DNA from: Bradyrhizobium semiaridum
GTDB lineage: Bacteria; Pseudomonadota; Alphaproteobacteria; Rhizobiales; Xanthobacteraceae
Direction: 5' to 3'
DNA: 64,000 nt
Assembly (NCBI RefSeq): GCF_020329505.1
Contig: NZ_JAGKJJ010000010.1
Coordinates: 124,001 to 188,000, forward strand
The position numbers and the translations under genes are program-made. The notes beneath the pieces are model-generated. The model made no database searches and had not been told where the DNA came from. It saw nothing but the letters and a program-made list of their open reading frames with translations. Shown here piece by piece: positions 17,600 through 26,641 of this stretch (its first letter is position 1; every line of letters begins with the position of its first letter).

Positions 17600-18946
17600 C
17601 TACCGGCCTTGCCGCCGGAAGTACCGCTTGGCGCGCTGCTCGGCTTCGGCTGCCGCGGCTTCCGGCGTAGCGGCATCGGTCGCCACTGAGGCGCACATCT
17701 GCACCAGCACGTAGTCGGCGTTGACGGCGCCGGTCGCGGTCGAGATTGGGCCCTTGTAGCCGTTGTAGTAAGGGCTCCGCATCGTGTCCTTGAACAGCTT
17801 GACCTTGGGGTCGCCGGACCACACCGCCGCGTCGGCATAGGCCGCCAGCGGCTGCGACCAGTAGCCGGAGTTGGCGTTCAGCCACGGCTCGTACTGTTCG
17901 TGCTCCAGCATGAACTGCAGGAACGCCTTTGCCGCATTGGGATACTGCGAGTGCTTGAACACCATCGCGTTCAGGGTGAGGCCCGACATCGGCGAGGTCG
18001 AGGCCAGTCCCTTCGGCAGCAGCTGATGTTCGGTATCGTCGGCGATCGCCTTGGTTGCGGGATCGTTCTTCAGCGAGAAGTAGAGCGAAACGCCATTGGC
18101 AGTCAGGCCGATCTCCTGCGAGGAGTAGGCGCGGTTGTTGGAGACGTCGTTCCAGGACGGCGTGCCGGCGATGAAGGTCGGATACAGCTCCTTCAGATAC
18201 TTCAGCGCGGCGATGGTCTCCTTGCTGTTGATGATGATGTTGCCTTCCTCATCGAGCAGCGCGGCGTTGTGCGACCACAACAGCCAGTTGGCGAAGCCGT
18301 TGCCGTCGCCGACGGCGTTGCCGAGCGCAAAGCCCGCGGGTTTGCCGGCGGCCTTCAGCTTCTTGCAGAGCTCGAGGATGCCGGCGTGATCTTCCGGCAC
18401 CTTGTCGTAGCCGGCCGCCTGCACGATCGACTTGCGATAGACCAGCGGGCCGCCCGAGGCGCCGAACGGCAAGCCGACCCAGCTCTTGGACTTCGAGCGC
18501 ATGCCGTAGCGCTGCGCCAGCGCGAGCCAGCCGCCATAGCGTTTGCCGAGATAGTCGGCGACATCGGTCAACTCGATCAGCTTGTCGATATAGATGTGCG
18601 GAGCGTCGCCGAATCCGATGATGATGTCGGGCCCGGCGCCGGAGTTCGAGGTCACCGCAGTCTGCTGGTTGATGTCTTCCCAGCCGACGAAATCGACCTT
18701 GATCTCGACGCCGGTCTTGTCGGTGAACTTCTTGGCATTGGCGCGGAACACGTCTTCGTCGGCCTGGACGAAGCGCACCGGGCGCAGCATGCGCAGGGAC
18801 GCGCCTTTTTCGATCGGCAGCGACGGCGCGGCGGCGTCGGCCGCCTTCACCTTCGACGCCTCCTGCGCCGAAGCGCCGGTTGCGGCCAGCGCCGCGGCAG
18901 ACAGACCCAGCGCCAACGCATCACGACGGGTGAGGTCGTTCCTCAT
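17600..18946 (-). CDS. Extracellular binding protein of sugar ABC importer
   Basis: A 448-residue family-1 extracellular solute-binding protein. The N-terminus has a Tat-type signal (TRRDALALGLSAAALAATGA), so it is probably exported folded. The mature part contains VEIKVDFVGWEDINQQTAVT, WVGLPFGASGGPLVYRKSIV and KAFLQFMLEHEQYEPWLNAN, typical of carbohydrate-binding proteins. It delivers substrate to the two permeases downstream. The upstream 2-hydroxyacid dehydrogenase in the same direction hints at a sugar-acid or polyol substrate, which is inference only. Confidence 0.88.
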   Translation of the reverse strand: MRNDLTRRDALALGLSAAALAATGASAQEASKVKAADAAAPSLPIEKGASLRMLRPVRFVQADEDVFRANAKKFTDKTGVEIKVDFVGWEDINQQTAVTSNSGAGPDIIIGFGDAPHIYIDKLIELTDVADYLGKRYGGWLALAQRYGMRSKSKSWVGLPFGASGGPLVYRKSIVQAAGYDKVPEDHAGILELCKKLKAAGKPAGFALGNAVGDGNGFANWLLWSHNAALLDEEGNIIINSKETIAALKYLKELYPTFIAGTPSWNDVSNNRAYSSQEIGLTANGVSLYFSLKNDPATKAIADDTEHQLLPKGLASTSPMSGLTLNAMVFKHSQYPNAAKAFLQFMLEHEQYEPWLNANSGYWSQPLAAYADAAVWSGDPKVKLFKDTMRSPYYNGYKGPISTATGAVNADYVLVQMCASVATDAATPEAAAAEAEQRAKRYFRRQGR

Positions 18947-19115
18947 TCATTCCTCCATTTTCTTGTTACCTTCCCGGCGTTGCTCGCCGGTGAAGGGCTC
19001 TTTGGCAGTCTTGTATCCTCGCAGCTCGTATCCTGGCAGTCCTGCTGCGTCTTCGTCACGCGAACCAACCCGCATCAATGCGGGACAGGCTCGTGCTCGA
19101 AAACGCGTCCCCGTC

Positions 19116-20159
19116 TTAGCTGTTCGGACCGCGATCCATGCTGACAGGCTGCCAGCGGCGCAGCGCGGTGTTTTGCAGCACCGACGGGTTGACGCAGCTT
19201 ACCGGCCACATGCCTTGCAGCACTAGTGACAATTCGTAGCCCACCCGGCGCTTGCGCGCCTCGTCGAAACGTGCCGAGGCCGAGGCGACGTGGGCGGTCA
19301 AGGTAACATTGTCCATCCCGAGCATCGGATTGTTGTGCGACGGCGGCTCCTTCTCCAGCACGTCGAGCGCGGCGTGCGCGATCCAGCCCTCCTGCAGCGC
19401 CTTGATCAGCGCCTCCTCGTCGACCGTGGCGCCGCGGCCGGTGTTGACGAAGATGGCCGATTTTTTCATCTGGCGGAAATGCTTCTCGGTCAGCATGTGA
19501 TGCACCTCGGGCCGCGCCGGCGCGTGCATCGAGACGAAATCCGACTGCGACAGCACCTCCGACAGCGTCGCGGGAATCACGCCGTGGTCATACATCAGCG
19601 TTTCCTGGATGAAGGGATCGTAGGCCATCATCCTGAGGCCGAACGGCGCGGCCCGCTTGGCCACCGCGCGGGCGACGCGGCCGAACGAGATGAAGCCGAG
19701 CGTCTGGCCCATCAGGCGCGGAATCTTCAAGAGCGCCGGCCGTCCTTCGGCCCAGCGCCCGCTGCGCACCATCTTGTCCTGCTCGATCAGGCGGCGGAAG
19801 CCGGCAAGCAAGAGCATCATCGCGTGATCGGCAACTTCCTCGATGAAGGTGTCGGGGATGTTGGTGACGGGAATGCCGCGGGCGGTCGCCGCCTTCACAT
19901 CGACGGAATCGACGCCGACGCTGCCGAGCGTGATCACCTTGCAGTTCTCCAGCGCGTCGATCACCGCCTTGGTGATCGGCATGCCTTTGGCATAGATCGC
20001 GTCCGCATTCTTCGCCGCGGCGATGAATTCGGCCTCGTTGGCCGGGGCCTCGATGATCTCGGCGCCGATCGGGTCGAGCGCCTCCCGCTCATAGTCGTAG
20101 CCGCCGCCGGCCACCGTGAAGCTCGCGCCCTTCGGCGTCACCACCTTGAATTTCGACAT
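19116..20159 (-). CDS. D-isomer-specific 2-hydroxyacid dehydrogenase, CtBP-like
   Basis: A 347-residue NAD(P)-dependent dehydrogenase. Catalytic Arg is in FVNTGRGATVDEEALI, Glu in LDVLEKEPPSHN and His in VTLTAHVASAS. The dinucleotide-binding loop is unusual: it reads LGFISFGRVARAV, where most members have G-x-G-x-x-G, so the first Gly is Ser and the last is Ala. The enzyme probably still binds cofactor but may have altered specificity. It is the first gene of a leftward set with the sugar ABC importer, 169 bases ahead of the binding protein, suggesting it acts on an imported or derived hydroxyacid. The substrate is unknown. Confidence 0.85.
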   Translation of the reverse strand: MSKFKVVTPKGASFTVAGGGYDYEREALDPIGAEIIEAPANEAEFIAAAKNADAIYAKGMPITKAVIDALENCKVITLGSVGVDSVDVKAATARGIPVTNIPDTFIEEVADHAMMLLLAGFRRLIEQDKMVRSGRWAEGRPALLKIPRLMGQTLGFISFGRVARAVAKRAAPFGLRMMAYDPFIQETLMYDHGVIPATLSEVLSQSDFVSMHAPARPEVHHMLTEKHFRQMKKSAIFVNTGRGATVDEEALIKALQEGWIAHAALDVLEKEPPSHNNPMLGMDNVTLTAHVASASARFDEARKRRVGYELSLVLQGMWPVSCVNPSVLQNTALRRWQPVSMDRGPNS

Positions 20160-20418
20160 TGCCTGCTCCCGATCCGATCTCTTGTTCTTGCTTCTTGCTG
20201 GTTTGCTTCTTGATTGGGCTGACGGCCTTGCGCCGCCGCCTCATATGGTTCTACGCGAACTGCGTTGCCGGCTCCACAATTGCAAGTTGGTGCAGCGGCC
20301 AATTCTCCGGGCTTCTACGGTGAACCGGCGTAACCAACGGGTAAAGGGTCTCACATTACCGTGAGCCGAATCAATCCCGCCAATCGCGCCGCGTTCCCCA
20401 CCTCGCCCGGAGATTCCC

Positions 20419-22104
20419 GTGAAACTGTCAAATCTGAAGATCACGCCGAAGCTCGGCATTCTGGTGGGAGTCGCTCTGCTCGGCCTGTGCGCGGCCGGCT
20501 TCCTCGCAGGTCACCTGATGCAGCGGGAGATGGTGCAGGCGCGGATTGACCAGGCCAAGGCAATGGTCGAGATGGCGAAGAACATGGCGGCGAGCCTGAA
20601 GAAGGACGTCGACGCCGGCAAGATGACCAAGGAGGCGGCGCTGGCCGAGCTCGGCAAGCGCGGCAACGCCATGACCTACGACAACGGCGCCGGCTATCTG
20701 TTCGGCACGTCCTATGACGGCATCACGGTGATGGCGCCCGATCCGAAGCAGATCGGCACCAACCGCATGGACGTCGTGACCAACGGCCGCAAGCTGTCGC
20801 AGGAGCTGATGGACGGCGTGAAGGCCAAGAGCGACATCCTGCTGTTCTATGAATATGTGAAGCCCGGCCAGGAGACGCCGATCCGCAAGCTCGGCTATGC
20901 TGTCGCGGTCCCCGGCTTCGACATGTATCTCGGCACCGGCGCCTATCTCGACGACATCGACGCCAAGCTGCGTCCGATCACCTGGCTGCTCGGCCTTGCG
21001 ATCCTCGGCATCGGCGTCATCTCCGGCTCGGTCGCCTGGCTGATCGGCCGAAGCATCTCGCGGCCGCTGAATCTGCTCGGCGCCCGCATGCGCGAAATCG
21101 CCGACGGCAAGCTCGATGGCGACATCCCGGGCGTCGGCCGCGGCGACGAAGTCGGCGCGATGGCGTCGACCGTGCAGATCTTCAAGGACAACGCCGTCCG
21201 CATCCGTGACCTCGAACAGGCTGAGGCCGCGACCCAGGCCCGTGCCACCGCCGAGCGGCGCGCCGCGATGGAGAACATCGCCAACGACTTCGAGCGCAGC
21301 GTGAACGGTATCGTCCGCACCGTGGCGACCGCCGCCGCCGGCATGCAGAGCACCGCGCAATCGATGACCGCGACCGCGAGCGACGCCAGCGCGCGGGCCG
21401 CGACCGTCGGCGCGGCGTCCGACAGCGCCTCCAACAATGTCGGGACCGTTGCGGCGGCGGCCGAGGAGCTCTCCTCATCGGTTGCCGAGATCGCGCGCCA
21501 GGTGGCGCGCTCCAGCGAGGTCGCCGGCCAGGCGGTGGCCGATGCCGAGCGCACCAATGCGACCGTGCAGGCGCTCTCGACCGGCGCCGAGAAGATCGGC
21601 GAGGTGGTCAAGCTGATCCACTCGATCGCCGCGCAGACCAACCTTCTGGCGCTCAACGCTACCATCGAGGCGGCGCGCGCCGGCGAATCCGGCCGCGGCT
21701 TCGCGGTGGTCGCCTCCGAGGTGAAGGCGCTGGCCAACCAGACCGCGAAGGCGACCGAGGAGATCTCGGCGCAGGTCGCCGCGATGCAATCCTCCACCGG
21801 CGAGGCCGTGACCTCGATCGGCGGCATCACCGCGACCATCGCGCAGATGAGCGAGATCACCGCCTCGATCTCGACCGCGATCGACCAGCAGGGCGATGCG
21901 ACGCGCGAAATCGCGCGCAACATCCAGCAGGTCGCGGCCGGCTCGAGCGAGATCTCGGCGCATATCGGCGGCGTCACCTCGGCGGCGGCCGCGACCGGCA
22001 CCGCGGCCAGCGACGTGCTCTCCAACGCCCGCGAGCTCGACACCCAGTCCGGCGCGCTGCGCAAGGCGGTCGACGAGTTCCTGCAGAAGGTGCGCGCGGC
22101 GTAG
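20419..22104 (+). CDS. Methyl-accepting chemotaxis protein with Cache sensor
   Basis: A 561-residue receptor. Layout: membrane helix 1 (about 10-33), a single Cache-type periplasmic domain (about 35-185; [40 protein letters not shown]), membrane helix 2 (188-212), HAMP (about 212-265) and a cytoplasmic signalling domain to the end. The hairpin tip [20 protein letters not shown] is the kinase-contact sequence. It should sense a small ligand and control the flagellar motor via CheA. It stands alone between two leftward genes; no CheR-tethering pentapeptide is evident at the C-terminus. Confidence 0.93.
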   Translation: MKLSNLKITPKLGILVGVALLGLCAAGFLAGHLMQREMVQARIDQAKAMVEMAKNMAASLKKDVDAGKMTKEAALAELGKRGNAMTYDNGAGYLFGTSYDGITVMAPDPKQIGTNRMDVVTNGRKLSQELMDGVKAKSDILLFYEYVKPGQETPIRKLGYAVAVPGFDMYLGTGAYLDDIDAKLRPITWLLGLAILGIGVISGSVAWLIGRSISRPLNLLGARMREIADGKLDGDIPGVGRGDEVGAMASTVQIFKDNAVRIRDLEQAEAATQARATAERRAAMENIANDFERSVNGIVRTVATAAAGMQSTAQSMTATASDASARAATVGAASDSASNNVGTVAAAAEELSSSVAEIARQVARSSEVAGQAVADAERTNATVQALSTGAEKIGEVVKLIHSIAAQTNLLALNATIEAARAGESGRGFAVVASEVKALANQTAKATEEISAQVAAMQSSTGEAVTSIGGITATIAQMSEITASISTAIDQQGDATREIARNIQQVAAGSSEISAHIGGVTSAAAATGTAASDVLSNARELDTQSGALRKAVDEFLQKVRAA

Positions 22105-22114
22105 CGTAGTTAAA

Positions 22115-22228
22115 CCCGTCATCCTGAGGTGCGAGCCTCTTCGGCGAGCCTCGAAGGATGCACGGCCACCAGTCGGGCCGTCGACCCTTCGAGGGCCGCT
22201 GAAGAAGCGGCCACCTCAGGGTGACGGG
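22115..22228. repeat. Family D repeat, copy 1
   Basis: Left end CCCGTCATCCTGAGGTGCGA, then GAGCCTCGAAGGATGCACGG; right end CCACCTCAGGGTGACGGG. The halves are inverted copies. The same element occurs at 24764-24880. It sits between the convergent chemotaxis receptor and Bug-type gene, where it could terminate both. Confidence 0.75.
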
Positions 22229-22271
22229 ATAAAGCGGATGTGCTTCCCCCTCGTAATGACGGCGTCGGCGC

Positions 22272-23249
22272 CTACTGCTTCTCGATCCCCGCATCAGTGA
22301 TCAGCTTTTCCCACAGCACGAGCTGCTCCTTGAGGAACGCATCGAACTCCTCGGGGGTGCCGGAGAATGCCTCCATGCCGCGCTCGGCGAGCTGGCTCTT
22401 GATGTCCGGCCGCTCGATTACCTTGCGGATTTCCGCGTTCAGTCTGGTGACCACGTCCTTCGGCATGTTGGCGGGGCCGAAATAGCCCTGCCACGAGGTG
22501 ATATCAAACCCCTGCACGGTCTCGTCCATGGTCGGCAGCTCCGGCAGCAGCGCCGACTTCCGCTTGGTCGTGACCGCGAGCGCCTTCAGCGCCTTGGCGT
22601 TGACATGCGGCAGCCCGGTCGGCACGTCGATGAACATCATCGAGACGCGGCCGGCGATCACGTCGGTGAGCGCCGGCGGCGAGCTCTTGTAGGGCACGTG
22701 CAAGAGATCGATGCCGGCGAGGCGGGCAAAGGTGGCGCCCGAGACGATCGCCGACGACGAGCCGCTGGCATAGGAGTATTTGCCCGGCTCCTTCTTGGCC
22801 AGCGCGATCAGCTCGGCGACCGAGTTCGCCGGAATGTCCGGATGGATCACCAGCATGAAGGGCAGATCGCCGGTGCGCGCGATCGGCGTGAAATCCTTGA
22901 TCGGATCGTAGCTCATGGTCTTGAGCAGATAGGGATTGGCCGAATGCGTCGTGTTGGTGGTGACAAACAGCGTGTAGCCGTCGGGCGCCGAGCGGGCGAC
23001 ATAGCTCGCCGCGATCGAGCCGTTGGCGCCGGCCTTGTTGTCGATCACCATGCCGACGCCGAGCGCGACCCCGAGCTCCTTGGAGATCAGCCGTGTCGTG
23101 GTGTCGGTGCCGCTGCCGGCGGCGAACGGCAGCACCAGCGTGATGTTGCGGGTCGGGTAGCTCTGGCCCTGCGCCGCGCCTGATATCGCCGCGAACGCGG
23201 TGGCGGCCGCAGCCGCCAGGCACCAAAATCGTCCCAATCCGTTGATCAT
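22272..23249 (-). CDS. Tripartite tricarboxylate transporter binding protein (Bug family)
   Basis: A 325-residue periplasmic protein. The ATG at 23249 places a signal peptide (FWCLAAAAATAFAAISGAAQ) at the N-terminus; the open frame upstream to 23450 is rejected. Family marks: YPTRNITLVLPFAAGSGTDT, VIDNKAGANGSIAASYVARS, DGYTLFVTTNT and the C-terminal KDVVTRLNAEIRKVIERPDI. Such proteins bind carboxylates and feed a TctA/TctB membrane pair, none of which is nearby, so this is one of the many orphan Bug proteins typical of Bradyrhizobium and Burkholderiales. Ligand unknown. Confidence 0.88.
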   Translation of the reverse strand: MINGLGRFWCLAAAAATAFAAISGAAQGQSYPTRNITLVLPFAAGSGTDTTTRLISKELGVALGVGMVIDNKAGANGSIAASYVARSAPDGYTLFVTTNTTHSANPYLLKTMSYDPIKDFTPIARTGDLPFMLVIHPDIPANSVAELIALAKKEPGKYSYASGSSSAIVSGATFARLAGIDLLHVPYKSSPPALTDVIAGRVSMMFIDVPTGLPHVNAKALKALAVTTKRKSALLPELPTMDETVQGFDITSWQGYFGPANMPKDVVTRLNAEIRKVIERPDIKSQLAERGMEAFSGTPEEFDAFLKEQLVLWEKLITDAGIEKQ

Positions 23250-23628
23250 GTCGTCGTCCCCCCGCGCGCCCTGAACAGGCGCATGGCGGCCGAAGCTAGC
23301 CCGGCCGCCATGGCCGCGGAAGCCGTCCCGGGAGCAGCCTTTCGCCGCATGGCCGCTTCCGGGGGTCGCGCTGCCACAAATACCGAAAAACAACCCCATG
23401 CAAAGGAGCCGGCGGCGCCGGCATTCGACATTCAACTGTCCGACATTCAACTTGACATGTCGGGCAACTCAGTGTCATACTTCCAATATTCCGAAATCGC
23501 GCCAGTGCCACTCACCTTTTGGGGGCGGAGCGACCAGCCCAGGTGCGGAAGTTCATCGACTTCATCGCCGGCGACGCGGCGGCAAAGCCGCATTCGCCGC
23601 GCAACGCCGCCGGTATGCGAAAGGTGGG
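23250..23628. other. Gene-free stretch with spaced direct and inverted repeats
   Basis: About 380 bases. CGACATTCAACT occurs twice in the same orientation with a 15-base period (23426-23437 and 23441-23452). Overlapping these, TGTCCGACA (23437-23445) and TGTCGGGCA (23458-23466) form an 8-of-9 inverted repeat. No gene is convincing on either strand. The repeats may be an operator for the Bug-type gene, about 190 bases upstream of its start. Confidence 0.4.
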
Positions 23629-24594
23629 TTAGCCGGGCTTCGCCGAGCCTTTGGCCGATCCCTGCCGCGAGGCGATGATGACGCCGGCGAGCACCAGCGC
23701 GTAGCCGATCAGATGGAATGCGGCGAGCGTCTCGCCGAGCAGCAGGATCGCCATCGCCGAGCCAAACACCGGCACGAGGTGGAAGAACGGCGCGGCGCGG
23801 TTAGGGCCGATCAGCGCGACACCGCGGTTGAAGAACAGATAGGCCAGCGTCGACGGGAAGATCAGCGTGTAGGCCAGCGTGGCCGCCGTCAGCAGGTCGA
23901 ACTTCAGCGTCGCGCCGGCGCAGAATTCCCAGATCGCGAACGGCAGCAGCATCACCGCGCCGCAGCAGGTGGTGAACGAGATCAGCGAGAGCTGATGGAT
24001 CTTCGGCCGCCGCGGGATCAGCGCCGAATAGAGGCCGAACGAGACCAGCGACGCGCCGAACATGATGTCGCCCCGGTTCAGCCGGATATTGGCGAGCGCG
24101 GAAAAATCGCCGCGCAGGATGATCGTCAGCACGCCGGCCAGCGAGATCGCGATGCCGGCGAGCTGCGCCGGCGTCAGCCGTACGCCGAACAGCACCAGCG
24201 ACCACAGCGCGACGAACAGCGGTCCCGCCGACTGGATCAGCAGCGCGTTCAGCGCCTCGGTGTACTGCATGGCCCAGTAGGAGATCGCGTTGTTGAACGC
24301 GAAGCCGACCAGCGACAGCAACAGCATCAACGGCAGCGCGCTGCGCAGCTTCAGCCAATCCTGCCGCAGATGCGGCCAGGCGAACGGCAGCAGGATCAGG
24401 AACACGCCGAACCAGCGGATCGTGGTCAGCGTCACCGGCGGCACATGGCTGCCGACATGCCGCGCCAGCACGATGTTGGCGGCCCAGAACAGCGAGGTCA
24501 GGCTGAGCAGCAGATAGGGCTGGTTGTTGAGCCAGCGGAACGGCGAGCGTGTAGTCGGAGCGGCGGGTGCGGCCGAAGCGCGGCGATCGGACAT
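23629..24594 (-). CDS. EamA-family (DMT) exporter, copy A
   Basis: A 321-residue inner-membrane transporter with two EamA repeats and about ten hydrophobic segments. Diagnostic sequences are ANIVLARHVGSHVPPVTLTT, YWAMQYTEALNALLIQSAGP and FFNRGVALIGPNRAAPFFHL. It is clearly paralogous to the protein at 28962-29891, with the same motifs in the same order. The family exports metabolites or amino acids; the substrate cannot be told. It is transcribed alone. Confidence 0.87.
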   Translation of the reverse strand: MSDRRASAAPAAPTTRSPFRWLNNQPYLLLSLTSLFWAANIVLARHVGSHVPPVTLTTIRWFGVFLILLPFAWPHLRQDWLKLRSALPLMLLLSLVGFAFNNAISYWAMQYTEALNALLIQSAGPLFVALWSLVLFGVRLTPAQLAGIAISLAGVLTIILRGDFSALANIRLNRGDIMFGASLVSFGLYSALIPRRPKIHQLSLISFTTCCGAVMLLPFAIWEFCAGATLKFDLLTAATLAYTLIFPSTLAYLFFNRGVALIGPNRAAPFFHLVPVFGSAMAILLLGETLAAFHLIGYALVLAGVIIASRQGSAKGSAKPG

Positions 24595-24707
24595 TGTTAG
24601 GCAATGATGTGCCTGAAACTACCGCCGCGACAAGACGAAAGAGCGGATTGGTGCCATGCGTGGGAACGTTCGCGAGCGGCGCCGAATATTCAGTGTCAAA
24701 CAGTCAG

Positions 24708-24735
24708 CGTCGTCCTGGCGAAAGCCAGGACGACG
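24708..24735. repeat. Family B repeat core: perfect hairpin with GAAA loop
   Basis: CGTCGTCCTGGC (24708-24719), GAAA, GCCAGGACGACG (24724-24735): perfect 12-base arms closing a GAAA tetraloop. The same unit forms the arms of the longer elements at 41407-41527 and, with C replacing T, at 38180-38302. Confidence 0.7.
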
Positions 24736-24763
24736 GCGTTGGGAGGTAGCTCGCCACAATTCT

Positions 24764-24880
24764 ATCACCCTTATCCTGAGGTGCGAGCCTCGAAGGATGC
24801 GCGGCCCCGATGCAGCCGCGGATAGAGCCGGGCCGTGCACCCTTCGAGGCTCGCTGGCGCGAGCACCTCAGGATGACGGG
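24764..24880. repeat. Family D repeat, copy 2
   Basis: Left TATCCTGAGGTGCGAGCCTC then GAAGGATGCGCGGCC; right CCCTTCGAGGCTCGC and GCACCTCAGGATGACGGG. It matches the copy at 22115-22228 and lies 29 bases after the family B hairpin, downstream of the HD-domain gene. Confidence 0.75.
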
Positions 24881-24913
24881 GACAGGTCGAAAAACTGCTG
24901 GCGCGCACTCCGC

Positions 24914-25759
24914 CTACGTCTGCGGGCCGGACAGCGAGATGTCGCGCTCGGCGCGGAACACGTTGCCGTAGAGGTTGGCGATCCACTGTCGCCCGCTCGA
25001 GGTGATGTTGAGGTGGCGGATCGCGCGCTGCACCTGCGGCGCGACGCGGTCCCAGTAGAACTGCGGGTAGCGATGGACGAGGTCGGCCGGCGAATCGTAG
25101 CCGAGCTCGCGGTTCAGCCCGGCTTCCTCGAATTCGAGATACAGCGCGTTGGCCTTGCGGATGTAGTTGGGATCGCCGAGCTGGCCGATCAGGTCGGCGG
25201 CGCGCAGCACGGTCGCTTCCTCGCTCAGGTCCGCGGTCTGATCCGTTGCGCACAGCGGCAGGCGCGTGCCCTCGATGGCGCTGGCGATCCGGCTCTTGTC
25301 GAGCTGGGCGATGCCCTTGATGCGCTCCATCACGAACATCTTGGAGCGGTCGACGTGATGGGGCAGCAGCGCCGCGTCGGAGGCGCCGCGCGGCAGCGTG
25401 ACCTTGCGTCCGCTCTCGTCGATCAGATAGCCGTCCTTGCCGTCGGCATCGAACAGTCCGCGTACATAGCCGATATCGTGGGTGAGGCAGGCGATGATGA
25501 CATGCGCATAGTCTTGCGCGGTCATGTGCGAATGCAGCGCGCGGCCGCGCAGGATGTCGTGGCCGGCCAAGGTGACCAGCATGGTGTGCTCGACATTGTG
25601 ATACAGCGCGTCGCTGTTGCCGATGCATTCGATCGCGATCCGCGCGATCGAGGGCACCATCTCGACCAGCTCGGTCTGCGCGCTGCCGAACCTGCGCTGC
25701 ATGTACTCGCCGAGAAACTTGCCGAGCGCGTCGGCCGCCAGTTCGGGAAGGGTCATCAT
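24914..25759 (-). CDS. HD-domain metal-dependent phosphohydrolase
   Basis: A 281-residue cytosolic protein. The metal-binding set is visible: YHNVEHTMLV (first His), HDILRG, and the HD pair in ACLTHDIGYVRG at about residue 95; further acidic residues follow in VLRAADLIGQLGD. The family hydrolyses phosphomonoesters, phosphodiesters or nucleotides; the substrate is unknown. GGAGG lies seven bases before the Met-Met start, and this decides 25759 over the frame open to 25966. It is divergent from the DUF1330 gene. Confidence 0.8.
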   Translation of the reverse strand: MMTLPELAADALGKFLGEYMQRRFGSAQTELVEMVPSIARIAIECIGNSDALYHNVEHTMLVTLAGHDILRGRALHSHMTAQDYAHVIIACLTHDIGYVRGLFDADGKDGYLIDESGRKVTLPRGASDAALLPHHVDRSKMFVMERIKGIAQLDKSRIASAIEGTRLPLCATDQTADLSEEATVLRAADLIGQLGDPNYIRKANALYLEFEEAGLNRELGYDSPADLVHRYPQFYWDRVAPQVQRAIRHLNITSSGRQWIANLYGNVFRAERDISLSGPQT

Positions 25760-25892
25760 GGCTTGACCTCCGAGATCGCGGTGGCATGTGAGTTCGCGGC
25801 CCGCATGCCGTTTCAGGGTAGCGGCGGCATATGACATAATCTTTGCGGCCGGACGCGGTCCGGTGAGCCTAGTCCGGTCTTGGCAGGAGCAG

Positions 25893-26297
25893 ATGATGGG
25901 CGTCGATCTCTTGAACGTCAAAGGGCTGAGCGAGCTGGATCGCGCGGCGCCGGTGGTGATGGTCAATTTGATGCGCTTTCGGGCGCGGTCGCTCGACGGC
26001 GACGGGTCGGGCTGGGACGCCTATCTGCGCTACAGCGCGCTCACGGTGCCGATGATCAAGGCGCGCGGCGGCACGCTGCTGTGGACCGGCCGCGCCGAAG
26101 CGGTGGCGCTCGGCGAGCCGGCTGGCCGCCAATGGGACTACATCGCACTGGTCTACTATCCGAGCGTCGCCGCCTTCATCGACATGATGACCTCGGCCGA
26201 CTACGAGACCCGCTGCGACCCGCACCGCACCAACGGCTGCGAGGCCCACGTGATCATCGCGACGCGCGAGGCGTATAGCAAGTTCAAGGTGGGGTAA
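25893..26297 (+). CDS. DUF1330-type ferredoxin-fold protein
   Basis: A 134-residue cytosolic protein. The core (PVVMVNLMRFRARSLDGDGS, GWDAYLRYSALTVPMIKARG, LVYYPSVAAFIDMMTSADYE) is the dimeric alpha/beta-barrel fold of the DUF1330 or EthD-like family. Function is unknown; related folds include small monooxygenases and stress proteins. CAGGAG precedes the ATG pair at 25893/25896. It is transcribed alone, divergent from the HD-domain gene with 133 bases between them. Confidence 0.72.
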   Translation: MMGVDLLNVKGLSELDRAAPVVMVNLMRFRARSLDGDGSGWDAYLRYSALTVPMIKARGGTLLWTGRAEAVALGEPAGRQWDYIALVYYPSVAAFIDMMTSADYETRCDPHRTNGCEAHVIIATREAYSKFKVG

Positions 26298-26365
26298 GAG
26301 GTGGGTGGCTGCCAGCCTTGGGGGGCGCTCAATGTAAGGCCCACCAGCGGCGCCAAGCATTCAGT

Positions 26366-26612
26366 GTCGTCCCGGCGAAGGCCCGAGGGCATGCACATAT
26401 CTGGTGCGACGGCTTACAAGTCAGGAAGGCACCAACGGATGGGTTCCCTCCCTCCTTGCGGGGAAGGGTTAGGGAGAGGGGTAAGCCGCGCGGACAGTGT
26501 TTGTGGCTTACCCCTCTCTCCAACTCTCCCCCGCAAGGGGGGAGAGAGCCCTCCCACCTCCCGTCCAGCCTTAAGCAAGATCGGCTAGATGAGGGCCTTC
26601 GCCGGGACGACG
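26366..26612. repeat. Family B repeat split by a family E repeat (nested)
   Basis: The left arm GTCGTCCCGGCGAAGGCCC at about 26366 and right arm GGGCCTTCGCCGGGACGAC ending at 26612 are inverted copies and match the family B ends elsewhere. Between them, where the other copies have about 70 bases, lies a complete family E-like palindrome at 26445-26560. This suggests one element inserted in another. Confidence 0.6.
26445..26560. repeat. Family E-like palindrome, copy inside family B
   Basis: CCCTCCCTCCTTGCGGGGAA and GAGAGGGGTAAGCC at the left are mirrored by GGCTTACCCCTCTCTCC and CCCCCGCAAGGGGGGAGAG at the right. The variant with GAGAGGGGTAAGC also occurs at 55685-55727. Confidence 0.65.
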
Positions 26613-26641
26613 CTGGATATGTTGCACCGCTACGCCTGAGC

